Of a stretch of 64,000 nucleotides of DNA, positions 8,945 through 18,042 are shown in pieces. How positions within the stretch are numbered: the stretch's first letter is position 1; each line of letters starts with the position of its first letter. The stretch spans positions 1 through 64,000 of the forward strand of contig CABQAK010000001.1 of assembly GCA_902462065.1 (NCBI GenBank), written 5' to 3'. Position numbers and translations under genes: made by a program. Under the pieces are notes generated by a model. It had not been told where the DNA came from, ran no database searches, and saw only the letters and a program-made list of their open reading frames with translations. This DNA comes from an uncultured Collinsella sp. GTDB lineage: Bacteria; Actinomycetota; Coriobacteriia; Coriobacteriales; Coriobacteriaceae.

Positions 8945-10048
8945 TTATTGCATTCCGTAAGGCGAAAGCATGGCCCGTTGCGAGCAGCTCGCGAACCAAA
9001 CCGACACGAGCGCGAACATGAAGCCATTGGCAAAACCGTTGGCAAACTGCATCGCACCGCGCTTCCACCACAGCAGGCTGCGATGAAGCACGCCGTCCGA
9101 AAGCACCATGAACAGGCCCATGGTAAACGGAATAAAGCACATCACAGCAAAGGCCGAGAACACGCCCGAGATGGCCGAGAGTACCAAAAACGGCGCCACG
9201 ATGCCCATCAGGTAAAAACCGGTACGAGCTTTGCCTTCCAAGCGCTCGGACTCGACATGGGCACGGCCGACTAGATCACCGCCAGCGGCACCGTTAGTGC
9301 CGGCGTGACCCATGCCGCTAATGCGGACCTCGTCGCCATCGTGCGTGCCGGCAGGAAACTCAATCGTCTGCTCGGAGGTTACGCGAGTACGACCGCTGCC
9401 ACCGCAATCGGGGCAGGGGTCGGCCACGACCTTACCGGAACCGCCGCACTCGGGGCAGACCGACTGGAACGTGCCCGCACCAAACAGGAAGGACAAGTCG
9501 ACGTCGATGTGCCCGCGGCCACCGCAGCTCGGGCAGGTATGGGCATGCTCGGAGGAGACAGAACCCGAGCCGCCGCAGTGACCACAGGTATCGAAGCGCG
9601 TATAGCGGACGGTCTTGCGGGCACCGTCCTTGGCCTCCTTGGCGTCCAGTTTGATATCGACGACCACGTTGGCGCCGTTCTCGGGATTGTAGGCAGCCTG
9701 GCCGCGACGCTGCTGGCCCCAGGCACCGCCAAAAGGAAAGCCGCCCTCAAAGGGATTGCCATAGCCCGTGTTGCCGGCATAGCCGCCACCATAGGGCGAA
9801 GCCGTAGGGGCACCGGCAAAGGGATTGCCAGAACGCATGGCATCGTAGCGCGCACGTTTTTGCTCATCCGAAAGCACGGCGTAGGCCTCGGAAACCTCTT
9901 TAAACTTTTCCTCGGCATCCGGCTCTTTGTTGACGTCCGGATGGAGCTTACGGGCCTTTTGCTGGAAGGCCTTTTGAATATCACGCGAGGTGGCGTCCTT
10001 GGAGACACCTAGAATCTCGTAGTAATCTTTTTCGTTCATCGTCGCCAT
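8945..10048 (-). CDS. DnaJ-like protein with C-terminal membrane segments
   Basis: 367-residue J-domain protein. The J domain (about residues 8-70, HPD at 36-38), a Gly/Phe-rich linker (75-115) and four CxxCxGxG zinc repeats (155-218: CGHCGGSG, CPSCGGRG, CPECGGSG, CPDCGGSG) are intact. After a short piece of C-terminal domain I (to about 265) the second substrate domain and dimerisation region are absent. They are replaced by a hydrophobic region with probably three membrane helices (about 277-297, 299-317, 339-356). Start ATG at 10046-10048 is set by AGGAGG nine bases upstream. It precedes ordinary dnaJ where many bacteria carry hrcA. A membrane-tethered recruiter of DnaK is an inference. 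Confidence 0.85.
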   Translation of the reverse strand: MATMNEKDYYEILGVSKDATSRDIQKAFQQKARKLHPDVNKEPDAEEKFKEVSEAYAVLSDEQKRARYDAMRSGNPFAGAPTASPYGGGYAGNTGYGNPFEGGFPFGGAWGQQRRGQAAYNPENGANVVVDIKLDAKEAKDGARKTVRYTRFDTCGHCGGSGSVSSEHAHTCPSCGGRGHIDVDLSFLFGAGTFQSVCPECGGSGKVVADPCPDCGGSGRTRVTSEQTIEFPAGTHDGDEVRISGMGHAGTNGAAGGDLVGRAHVESERLEGKARTGFYLMGIVAPFLVLSAISGVFSAFAVMCFIPFTMGLFMVLSDGVLHRSLLWWKRGAMQFANGFANGFMFALVSVWFASCSQRAMLSPYGMQ

Positions 10049-10106
10049 GCGCGGCAACCTCCTGCTCACAGCAGCGTATATATTCCGGTAATTCTACCCG
10101 AGCGGC

Positions 10107-11339
10107 CTAAGCTAGATCCCAAAACAGCTCGAACAGAACATTTCCATCGAGCCAGCCCAGGTGTGTCGGTGCTAAACGAGCTCGAACATGGCCCGCGACG
10201 ACATCTGCCGAAGTAAAGGGTCCCTCATGGACCCCGAGCGTCTCGGGCACCCAAGTGGCAAGACCCAATTCGAGCGCGCGATCACAAGCGGCTGTCAGCT
10301 CATCGGCCGGGATGACACGAGCCGCGCGAACCAACAGGTCGGACGCAATACCGCGCGTCATGCGACAAGCGAGCATCAGGTCTTCGGCCGCAGCCTCTCG
10401 CTGCGACAGGTATTCGGCCTCAAACGACGTCGCGTCATCGTCGCGCTGAACCAAACGCACACGGTACGCGTCGCCTCGAGCAGACACGCCGGGGAACAAA
10501 CCTGCAAGACGGTCGAAATCCCCAGTATCAAGCATACCGGCGGCAGAACGGCCCAGGCCCAGGTAGCCCCGTCCGGTCCAGTAGGCAATGTTATGGGCGC
10601 ACTCATGGCCGTCGAGCGCGTAGCTCGCCACCTCATACGGATGATAGCCGGCCGCACCCAGGCGCTCACGCGCCGCGTCCATGCACGAAGCCTGAAAATC
10701 CTCATCGGGCTCGAGCGACTCGTCACGGCACGCCATGCGGTAAAGGGGCGTCCCCTCCTCGAGCGTGAGCGGGTAGACCGACACATGATGCGGAGCCGCC
10801 GCCAGCACGCCATCGAGCGTACGCTTCCAACTCGCTGCGGTCTGCCCGGGAAGTCCGCACATAAGGTCGCACGACACGTCGAGCCCAGCGTTCTTGACCG
10901 TCGCGATGGCGGAGAGCGACCGATCGGCATCGTGAATGCGGCCGATGGCGGTAAGTTCGGCGTTATCGAGCGTTTGCACGCCCAGAGAAACGCGTGTGAC
11001 ACCAACCTTGGCAAGCGCAGCGGCAAGCTCGGCGGTCAGCGATTCGGGATTGGCCTCGCAGGTAAACTCAACGGGGGCGCACCACGCACGAATACGCCGC
11101 GCCAGCTCCACCAGGCGCTCCCCCGCCAGCGACGGCGTACCGCCGCCAACATAGACGGTGCGAATCTGGTCGAGGGCCCCAGCCTTGCCAAAAGCATCGA
11201 GGCGCGCGTACAACTGCTCAAAATAGGAATCGAGCGCGGCATCCAAATCACACGAAGCAAAGCTGCGCGAGTCGAAGTCGCAGTAGCGGCACTTTTGGGC
11301 ACAGAACGGCACGTGCACGTACAGCGCGGTAACGGCCAC
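10107..11339 (-). CDS. hemW: Radical SAM heme chaperone HemW
   Basis: 410-residue radical-SAM protein of the HemW/HemN-like family. It begins TALYVHVPFCAQKCRYCDF, giving the CxxxCxxC cluster motif followed by C, as in HemW (CxxxCxxCxC-type start). A GGGTP segment and CEANPES follow. HemW members bind and deliver heme rather than act as coproporphyrinogen dehydrogenase. Start is GTG at 11337-11339, preceded by GGAGG that overlaps the dusB stop region. Co-directional with dusB and lepA; lepA-hemW is a conserved pair. Confidence 0.93.
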   Translation of the reverse strand: MAVTALYVHVPFCAQKCRYCDFDSRSFASCDLDAALDSYFEQLYARLDAFGKAGALDQIRTVYVGGGTPSLAGERLVELARRIRAWCAPVEFTCEANPESLTAELAAALAKVGVTRVSLGVQTLDNAELTAIGRIHDADRSLSAIATVKNAGLDVSCDLMCGLPGQTAASWKRTLDGVLAAAPHHVSVYPLTLEEGTPLYRMACRDESLEPDEDFQASCMDAARERLGAAGYHPYEVASYALDGHECAHNIAYWTGRGYLGLGRSAAGMLDTGDFDRLAGLFPGVSARGDAYRVRLVQRDDDATSFEAEYLSQREAAAEDLMLACRMTRGIASDLLVRAARVIPADELTAACDRALELGLATWVPETLGVHEGPFTSADVVAGHVRARLAPTHLGWLDGNVLFELFWDLA

Positions 11340-11341
11340 CC

Positions 11342-12385
11342 TTAAGCCTCCAGCGGATGAGGGGGCACCGATTCGCCGGCGGCAAGGGCAGCCTCGCAGG
11401 CCACCACATCATGCTCGATCTCATCGACCAGCGCCATAAACTCCTCATACGTGGAGCAGCGCACCACATGGGCACGCCAAGCGGCGGCATGGGGCATGCC
11501 TTTTAAGTACCAGCTTGCGTACGTGCGGGCACGCGACATGAGCGGCAGGAGCTCATGCGTCAGCGTTAGGTGCTCACGCAGGGCGTCCAGGCGCTCGCGT
11601 GAGGAGCGAGACGGCACCGGCGTAGCGTCGAGTGCAAGGGCGCGAGCATCGCCGAACACCCAGGGGTTGCCATAGATACCGCGCGCGATAAACACCGCGC
11701 TGGCACCCGAGCTGCGCAGATGCTCCGCGGCATCCTCGGCGCAGAACACATCGCCCGAACCGATCACGGGAATCTCGACGGCATCTGCGACCTCATCGAC
11801 GACCGACCAATCCGCCTGGCCAGTGTAGAGCTGCGTAGCGCAACGACCATGCACGGCGACTGCGGCAGCCCCTGCACCCTCAAGCATCTGGGCAAATGTC
11901 GCGGCATTGCGGTCCTCGGCATAAAAGCCTTTGCGAATCTTGACGGTCACGGGCACGTGCGCCGCGCCCACCGTGGCCTCGACGATCTTCTCCGCAAGGT
12001 CGGGCGTGCGCATGAGCGCCGAGCCCTCGCCCTTGGTGACAACCTTGCGGGCGGGGCATGCCATATTGATATCGATGAGCGACAGGCGATCGCCAACGCG
12101 CTCCTCGACGGCGGCGACGGCGCTCGCAAACTGATCAGGCTTGGAGCCGAAGAGCTGCACGCAAATCTGCTGCTCTTCGTCAGCCGGTAGCACCAGGCGC
12201 CAGGTCTTGTTGCTGGCATAGGCAAGGCCCGCCACGCTCACCATCTCGCTGTAGGCAAGGTTGGCACCGCGACGGCGGCACATGATGCGGTAGGCAGGGT
12301 CGGTCACGCCCGCCATGGGAGCCATAAGGAACGGCTGCACGGCATAGGCGCCCAGCAGCCGCTCGCTGTATTCGGAAAGCGCCAT
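11342..12385 (-). CDS. dusB: tRNA-dihydrouridine synthase
   Basis: 347-residue flavin-dependent tRNA dihydrouridine synthase with a TIM-barrel fold. Motifs are MAPMAGVTD at the N-terminus, QLFGSKP, the catalytic-cysteine segment IDINMACPARKV, and GSGDVF and ARGIYGNPW for FMN binding. The DusB subgroup is most likely from length and context. It is packed between lepA and hemW with 2-4 base gaps. Confidence 0.93.
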   Translation of the reverse strand: MALSEYSERLLGAYAVQPFLMAPMAGVTDPAYRIMCRRRGANLAYSEMVSVAGLAYASNKTWRLVLPADEEQQICVQLFGSKPDQFASAVAAVEERVGDRLSLIDINMACPARKVVTKGEGSALMRTPDLAEKIVEATVGAAHVPVTVKIRKGFYAEDRNAATFAQMLEGAGAAAVAVHGRCATQLYTGQADWSVVDEVADAVEIPVIGSGDVFCAEDAAEHLRSSGASAVFIARGIYGNPWVFGDARALALDATPVPSRSSRERLDALREHLTLTHELLPLMSRARTYASWYLKGMPHAAAWRAHVVRCSTYEEFMALVDEIEHDVVACEAALAAGESVPPHPLEA

Positions 12386-12389
12386 AGAC

Positions 12390-14201
12390 CTACTCGTCCA
12401 CCTTGAGGATCGCCATAAAGGCCTCCTGCGGGACCTCTACCGAGCCGATGGCCTTCATGCGCTTCTTGCCCTCTTTCTGCTTCTCGAGCAGTTTGCGCTT
12501 ACGAGAAATATCGCCGCCGTAGCACTTGGCAAGCACGTCCTTGCGGCGCGCCTTGACGGTGGAGCGGGCAATGATCTTGTTGCCGATAGCACCCTGGATG
12601 GGCACCTCGAACAGCTGACGCGGGATGATCTCCTTGAGCTTGTCGCACAGACCGCGGGCCAGGCCATAGGCCTTGTCCTTGTGCACGATAAACGACAGCG
12701 CGTCCACCTCATCGCCCGAAAGCAAGATATCGAGCTTCACAAGCTCGGAAGGACGATACTCGTTGAACTCGTAGTCGAGCGAGGCATAGCCCTTAGTGCG
12801 GCTCTTGAGCTGGTCAAAGAAGTCCAAGATGAGCTCGGCAAGCGGCATATCGAAGCGCATCTCGACCGACTTGCTCGTCAGGTGGATCATGTCGGTCGTA
12901 ACGCCGCGGTGCTCGATGGCGAGCTGCATGACGGCGCCCGTGTACTCAGGCGGGCAGATGATCTTTGCCTTGAGGTAGGGTTCCTCGATACGCTCGATGC
13001 GCGTGGCCTCGGGAAGGTCCTGCGGGCTGCGGACATCGATCATCTCGCCGTCGGTCTTGTAGACGTGATAGTCGACCGAGGGACTCGTGGCAATGAGGTC
13101 CAAGTTGAACTCGCGCTCCAGGCGTTCCTTAACGACTTCCATGTGCAGCAGGCCCAGGAAGCCCACGCGGAAGCCAAAGCCGAGCGCCACCGAGGTCTCG
13201 GGCTCCCACACCAACGACGGGTCGTTGACGTGCAGCTTATCGAGCGCGTCACGCAGGTTCTCGTAGTCCTTGTTATCGATCGGGAACAGGCCCGTATAGA
13301 CCATGGGCTTAGCCTCGCGGTAGCCGGGAAGCGGCTCGGGGCAGGGATTCGACGCCCACGTGAGGGTATCGCCCACGCGCACGGCCTCGGGGTCCTTCAG
13401 GCCCGTGACCACGTAGCCCACCTCGCCGACCGTCAGCGCATCGACCGGAGTCTCGGCGGGACGCTTGACGCCCACGCCATCGACCAAAAAGTCACCCTTT
13501 GCCTGCATCATGCGCAGAGTATCGCCCTTTTTGATGGAACCGTCAAAGATGCGCACCGTGGCGACGACACCACGATACTCGTCGAAGTACGAATCCAGGA
13601 TGAGTGCCTTGAGCGGCGCGTTCGCATCGCCCTTGGGCGGAGAGATCAAAAAGACAATGGACTCCAGCAGATCGTGGATGCCCTCTCCGGTCTTGCCCGA
13701 GACACACACGGCATCATCGGCAGGGATCGCCAAGTCATCCTCGATCTCGGTCTTGACCTCATCGGGATGGGCCGAGGGCAGGTCGATCTTGTTGATGGCC
13801 GGCACAATGTCCAGATTGGCGTTCATGGCGAGCGTCGCATTGGAGACGGTCTGCGCCTCGACACCCTGCGTGGCGTCGACAACGAGTACCGCGCCCTCGC
13901 AGGCGGCCAGCGAACGCGAGACCTCATAGGTAAAGTCCACGTGGCCCGGCGTATCGATGAGGTTGAACTGATACGTCTCGCCGTCGTCGGCGTCATAGGA
14001 CACGCGGACGGCGTTGGACTTGATCGTGATGCCGCGCTCGCGCTCGATATCCATGGTGTCGAGCAGCTGCGACTCCATATCGCGCTCGTCGACGGTATGG
14101 GTGAGCTCGAGGATGCGGTCACTAATCGTGGACTTGCCATGGTCGATGTGCGCAACAATCGAGAAGTTGCGGATGTGGGAAATGTCAATTGAAGTATTCA
14201 T
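12390..14201 (-). CDS. lepA: Elongation factor 4 (LepA)
   Basis: 603-residue ribosomal GTPase. The G domain has AHIDHGKST, DTPGHVDF and NKIDLPSA; domains II, III and V and the LepA-specific C-terminal domain follow (ending around KCYGGDISRKRKLLEKQKEG). Start ATG at 14199-14201 is the family start (MNTSIDISHIRNFSIVAHID). No Shine-Dalgarno is visible, and a -10-like TAAGAT ends seven bases before the ATG, so the mRNA may be leaderless. It is separated from rpsT by a strong terminator. Confidence 0.97.
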   Translation of the reverse strand: MNTSIDISHIRNFSIVAHIDHGKSTISDRILELTHTVDERDMESQLLDTMDIERERGITIKSNAVRVSYDADDGETYQFNLIDTPGHVDFTYEVSRSLAACEGAVLVVDATQGVEAQTVSNATLAMNANLDIVPAINKIDLPSAHPDEVKTEIEDDLAIPADDAVCVSGKTGEGIHDLLESIVFLISPPKGDANAPLKALILDSYFDEYRGVVATVRIFDGSIKKGDTLRMMQAKGDFLVDGVGVKRPAETPVDALTVGEVGYVVTGLKDPEAVRVGDTLTWASNPCPEPLPGYREAKPMVYTGLFPIDNKDYENLRDALDKLHVNDPSLVWEPETSVALGFGFRVGFLGLLHMEVVKERLEREFNLDLIATSPSVDYHVYKTDGEMIDVRSPQDLPEATRIERIEEPYLKAKIICPPEYTGAVMQLAIEHRGVTTDMIHLTSKSVEMRFDMPLAELILDFFDQLKSRTKGYASLDYEFNEYRPSELVKLDILLSGDEVDALSFIVHKDKAYGLARGLCDKLKEIIPRQLFEVPIQGAIGNKIIARSTVKARRKDVLAKCYGGDISRKRKLLEKQKEGKKRMKAIGSVEVPQEAFMAILKVDE

Positions 14202-14208
14202 GCGGACT

Positions 14209-14214
14209 ATCTTA
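14209..14214 (-). promoter_or_regulatory. Possible -10 box for leaderless lepA
   Basis: TAAGAT on the minus strand is followed by seven bases and then the lepA ATG, so initiation at normal distance would begin at the start codon itself. No good -35 and no ribosome binding site are visible. Promoter prediction by eye, low certainty. Confidence 0.35.
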
Positions 14215-14225
14215 CCCGAGCGATA

Positions 14226-14262
14226 CAAAAAATGGAGCCTGTTCCATAAAACAGGCTCCATT
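14226..14262 (-). terminator. Intrinsic terminator after rpsT
   Basis: A perfect 13-bp stem (14231-14243 with 14250-14262, AATGGAGCCTGTT and complement) with a 6-base loop is followed on the minus strand by a T run. It isolates rpsT from lepA. Confidence 0.92.
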
Positions 14263-14297
14263 TATGCGCGTAATCTGTGTGGTGTGAAATTTACAAC

Positions 14298-14564
14298 TTA
14301 GGCGTTGATGCTGTTCACGAGCTTGGCAAGACCGGACTTGCGGTTGGAAGCCTGGTTCTTGTGGATAACATGCTTGGCGGCAGCCATGTCGAGACGCTTG
14401 GTGACGGTCTTGAGGGCAGCCTGGGCCTTCTCGGCGTCGCCCTCGGCGACGGCGGACTGGACGTGCTTGGTCAGCGTCTTGAGCTCGGACTTGACAGCCT
14501 TGTTACGCATGCGAGCTGCCTCATTGGTGCGGATACGCTTCTTCTGAGACTTGATGTTTGCCAC
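14298..14564 (-). CDS. rpsT: 30S ribosomal protein S20
   Basis: 88-residue S20, a 16S rRNA-binding protein of the small subunit. The sequence begins (M)ANIKSQKKRIRTNEAARMRN and is rich in Lys, Ala and Arg with the typical helical bundle. Start is GTG (14562-14564), chosen because the family begins here and AAGGAA lies upstream; there is no suitable ATG. Own promoter and terminator make it a single-gene unit. Confidence 0.96.
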   Translation of the reverse strand: MANIKSQKKRIRTNEAARMRNKAVKSELKTLTKHVQSAVAEGDAEKAQAALKTVTKRLDMAAAKHVIHKNQASNRKSGLAKLVNSINA

Positions 14565-14639
14565 TTCTGGAGTTCCTTTCGAGTTCCTTGCAAAAAATGT
14601 ATGACACCTCTGAGACACGGTGAGGTCATGCAAGCGCCT

Positions 14640-14645
14640 ACTATA
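14640..14645 (-). promoter_or_regulatory. rpsT -10 promoter element
   Basis: TATAGT preceded by TGC (extended -10) lies about 75 bases before the rpsT start codon. A TTGACA sits further upstream (14678-14683) but too far to be its -35. Position and match to consensus are the only evidence. Confidence 0.45.
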
Positions 14646-14697
14646 GCACGCTCCCCCTCAAAGGGATAGAACGAATTTGTCAAATAGGCAGGTATCA

Positions 14698-15660
14698 TCA
14701 CGATTTTCTCAAGATGTTCGTAATCCAGAGCAAAAGCGCGGTCTGAGAATCGGCCGAACCCTTGAGCGCGAGCTCCACATCGACCGCGCCCTCGAGCGCG
14801 GCAACGAGCTCTGCCATCGAAAAGCGACGTGCCCAGGTCAGGTGATTCTTGACCTGCCAGGACTGGAGCTTGAGCGTTGAGGCCAGCTCACGACCCTGTC
14901 CGCGCGCATCGAGCGCCTTGGCGACGATAAGCTCGCGGATGCGACCGCACAACAACGTGTAAGTCCACACGTAGCTCTTGGCGGGCAGTAGATTGAAGAG
15001 CTCGAGCGAGCGTCGCATGTCACGGGCCGAGACCGCATTGAGAAAGTCCCAGGGCTGAACCTCGGCCGTACGCACGATCCAACGCTCCACGTCGGCAAGC
15101 TCAATCTGGGGCGCCTCGACCATCTGGGCGAGCTTTGACAGGTCGTTATCGAGCATATGTGTGTTTTCGCCCGAACGCGAGACGAGCTCCTCGGCGGCCG
15201 CCGTCGAGATGGACTTACCGTGCTGCGTCGCCATCTGCTGAACGCGGCGCGGCAGTTCCCAGCGCTTGGTACCCGAGCAATCGACGATAGCCTTCTTGTC
15301 GATCTTGGCGATTGCCTTATACAAGCGCGTATTCTTGGCAAGCGAGTCGGCGATGAAGAGGCAGACCGTTGTGGGGCTGGGGCTCGCAAGGTATTCGACA
15401 AGCGGCTCCGAAACTGCCTTGGCGAGCTTTGAGCAGCCGTCAAGGATTACCAGGCGAAACTCGCTGCCCATCGGAAAGGTGTTAAGCGATCCGATAATGG
15501 ACTCGATATCGGGGTCCTTGGTCATGTCGCGCTCGTCGAGGTTGAACTCGACCATACCCGACTTTTCCAGACGCGCTTTCATACGCGAGACGGCGTGATC
15601 GCGCTTGACTCCGTCGGTACCGACGATCAGATATGCCGGCAGCAGACCGGTTTCGGACAT
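14698..15660 (-). CDS. holA: DNA polymerase III delta subunit
   Basis: 320-residue clamp-loader delta subunit, which opens the beta clamp. The protein follows the family layout: N-terminal domain (LLPAYLIVGTDGVKRDHAVSRM), a segment CLFIADSLAKNTRLYKAIAK typical of HolA, then a C-terminal collar domain (WDFLNAVSARDMRRSLELF and onward). Start ATG at 15658-15660 has GGGAGGGG upstream. It follows comEC in the same direction, the conserved comEA-comEC-holA order. Confidence 0.9.
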   Translation of the reverse strand: MSETGLLPAYLIVGTDGVKRDHAVSRMKARLEKSGMVEFNLDERDMTKDPDIESIIGSLNTFPMGSEFRLVILDGCSKLAKAVSEPLVEYLASPSPTTVCLFIADSLAKNTRLYKAIAKIDKKAIVDCSGTKRWELPRRVQQMATQHGKSISTAAAEELVSRSGENTHMLDNDLSKLAQMVEAPQIELADVERWIVRTAEVQPWDFLNAVSARDMRRSLELFNLLPAKSYVWTYTLLCGRIRELIVAKALDARGQGRELASTLKLQSWQVKNHLTWARRFSMAELVAALEGAVDVELALKGSADSQTALLLWITNILRKS

Positions 15661-15738
15661 TGCGCTCCCCTCCCGCAGGCCTTCGTATTCGCTCCGTGCC
15701 ATTCTAGCCCAGGGCCCCACAACACGCCAACGACGTCG

Positions 15739-18042
15739 TCACAGTCGCTGGCATCGCATCGCAAAGCCATTCCCAATCGGCGTGACGGTAATGTCGCCGT
15801 GTTCGATAGTGCACGCGAACACGCCGCCCGCTTCCTTAACGGCATCGATGCAGGCGTCGGACGGATGGCCGTATCGATTCCCCTCGCCCGCGCTCGCGAG
15901 GGAAAGCTCGGGCTTCAGGACGTCCAGCAACTCACCATCAACTGAAACCTTAGAGCCGTGATGCCCAAGTTTAAGTACGTCGATATCCCCCACCTCCTGC
16001 ACGAATTCCCGTTCTTGGTCGAGCTCGGCATCACCGGTGAGGAGCATACGCAGGCCCTTGCCTTCCTGAACATAAGAGAGCAGCAGGACAAGAGAGTCCT
16101 CATTTCCCTCGCCATCCACGGACTCGAATGGCCACATCACGCGGGCGCAAAATGTGCCGATGTCGACCGTATCCCCACGGCGCACCTGCCGATACTCCAC
16201 GCCAGGTCGGTTCAATACCTCGGCAGGAGCATCCTCCAGCGCATCCGCCGCCACGGCAATCGTTCCGACCGAAAACTGTTCGAGCACGGCAGGCAGACCA
16301 CCCCAGTGGTCCTCATCCCAATGCGTCACAAAGACGGCATCGATATGGTGCACGTTATTGCGAACCAACGCCGCCACCACGCGCTCGTCGAGCCCGCAGT
16401 CGACGAGCGCCACTGCGCCGCCCTGGCGAATAAGAATCGCATCGGCCTGGCCCACATCGAGCACCGTCACCGAAGGCGGAGCGAATCGATCCCAGTAGAC
16501 GTACGGAATCGCAGCCAAGAGCACCAAGCATGCAAGCCCCACCGCCATAGGACGTGCACGGGGACGCGGCCACCAGACAAGCAGAACCGCCAGCAAACAC
16601 GGCACTAGGTAAATCCACATGCTATCGGGCGGCACGCTCACGGATGCACCCGGCACGGCGGCAAACAGCTGCTCAAAGAACAGCGCGCAACGGGCGGCAA
16701 TCATGGGCACAACGAGCGCCCAAGTCCGCAACGGCGCCAGGAGCGAAAAGGGAACCAGCACGATCGACACGGCGAGCAGTGCGCTCACCACCGGACCGAG
16801 GACCGCATTTGCCAGCGGAGCAATGAGCGAGAACGTACCGAAGGCAGGAATGGTAATGGGAAGTGTCGCCAGTTGCGAGCACAGCGTGACGGAAAGCATG
16901 CTGGCAACGCCCGACGGAACACTCAGCTCACCCAAAGCGTAGGTCGCATAGGGGCAAAAGCACAGAATGGCTAAGACGCTGGCACATGAAAGCTGAAAGC
17001 CCATCTCGAACAGAACCGTCGGCCGCAGCAGCACAAAGATGGACATGGTTACGAAGAGTGCCGATGCGCCGTGCCGGCGCCGCCCCGCGCCGTTTACGAC
17101 AAGCGTCGCGAACACCATGCAGCACGCGCGCACGGCCGAGGGAGACGCGCCCGTAAAAGCAGCGTAGCCCACAAGCGTTATCGCCAATATCGCCCGCTGA
17201 AGACCACGTGAGCACCGAGTCTTTTGCAATACACCCTCGATTACAAACCCCACGATAGCCAAATGGCTGCCCGAGACGGCGATAAGATGCGCCGTTCCCG
17301 TCACCGAAAACCAGTCGCCCGCCGGCTGGGCGCGCAGCTCGGCCGAACGACCGCAGACGACACCGGCTATGAGCGCACGCGCCGGGTCGGTCGCAGGCGC
17401 GATGGACGCAAGCAGCCCATTTCGCAGCCGAAGCAGCGGCCCCGGAGAGCCCTCATCGACCGACACAATCCGAACGGCTTTTACCTTGCGCACCTCGCCT
17501 CGGAGCACGCGCGATCGTCCATATGCATCGTTCTCAAAACGTGAAACGCGACCGATAACACGCACGTGCGCACCGACCTTGAGCTCGAGGTCGCACGATA
17601 GGCGAACCATTGCCAAGTTCTTACCGTCCGCGCGTGCCTCGCAGGTATAGGAATACACGTCGTCGTTTATGGATGGGTCACCCTGCACGACAAACTCAAG
17701 GCTGCTTGCCGCTCGACCGTCGAGCGCTTTCGAGGCGCTTAGCACGCCCACAGCCCACCACGCCGAGACGACCGCTCCCGCCACGAGACCGACGGACGCG
17801 GCATACAGCCACCGCTTCCAAGGGGCAAGCCGCGCACAAGATTGAGCCAGCACAACGAATACCGCCGCCGTAACGGGAATGGCCCATAGCGGCCCGACCG
17901 CCGAAGCCCGCTCCCACAGCAGCGCATCGGCGGCCACGTTGAGCACCAAGGCGCAGCTCATGCACATGCCGGCACACAGGGCCATCGTCCACGGCATCAG
18001 AGGCCGCGGAGGCATCACATGCTCGCGCTCGGTCGCACTCAT
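15739..18042 (-). CDS. comEC: ComEC/Rec2 DNA-uptake channel
   Basis: 767-residue membrane channel for entry of single-stranded DNA in natural transformation. An N-terminal membrane and DUF4131-like region is followed by the competence domain with many helices (GTAHLIAVSGSHLAIVGF is the family hallmark near residue 260). A C-terminal metallo-beta-lactamase-like domain begins VTVLDVGQADAILIRQGG and carries THWDEDHWGG and LGHHGSK. The start overlaps the comEA stop by four bases (ATGA), showing translational coupling. Confidence 0.95.
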   Translation of the reverse strand: MSATEREHVMPPRPLMPWTMALCAGMCMSCALVLNVAADALLWERASAVGPLWAIPVTAAVFVVLAQSCARLAPWKRWLYAASVGLVAGAVVSAWWAVGVLSASKALDGRAASSLEFVVQGDPSINDDVYSYTCEARADGKNLAMVRLSCDLELKVGAHVRVIGRVSRFENDAYGRSRVLRGEVRKVKAVRIVSVDEGSPGPLLRLRNGLLASIAPATDPARALIAGVVCGRSAELRAQPAGDWFSVTGTAHLIAVSGSHLAIVGFVIEGVLQKTRCSRGLQRAILAITLVGYAAFTGASPSAVRACCMVFATLVVNGAGRRRHGASALFVTMSIFVLLRPTVLFEMGFQLSCASVLAILCFCPYATYALGELSVPSGVASMLSVTLCSQLATLPITIPAFGTFSLIAPLANAVLGPVVSALLAVSIVLVPFSLLAPLRTWALVVPMIAARCALFFEQLFAAVPGASVSVPPDSMWIYLVPCLLAVLLVWWPRPRARPMAVGLACLVLLAAIPYVYWDRFAPPSVTVLDVGQADAILIRQGGAVALVDCGLDERVVAALVRNNVHHIDAVFVTHWDEDHWGGLPAVLEQFSVGTIAVAADALEDAPAEVLNRPGVEYRQVRRGDTVDIGTFCARVMWPFESVDGEGNEDSLVLLLSYVQEGKGLRMLLTGDAELDQEREFVQEVGDIDVLKLGHHGSKVSVDGELLDVLKPELSLASAGEGNRYGHPSDACIDAVKEAGGVFACTIEHGDITVTPIGNGFAMRCQRL

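Noticed and set aside
10049..10106. CIRCE or HAIR heat-shock operator before the DnaJ-like gene
   Set aside because: Neither TTAGCACTC-N9-GAGTGCTAA nor CTTGAGT-N7-ACTCAAG can be found; only an AT-rich stretch TATATATTCC is present.
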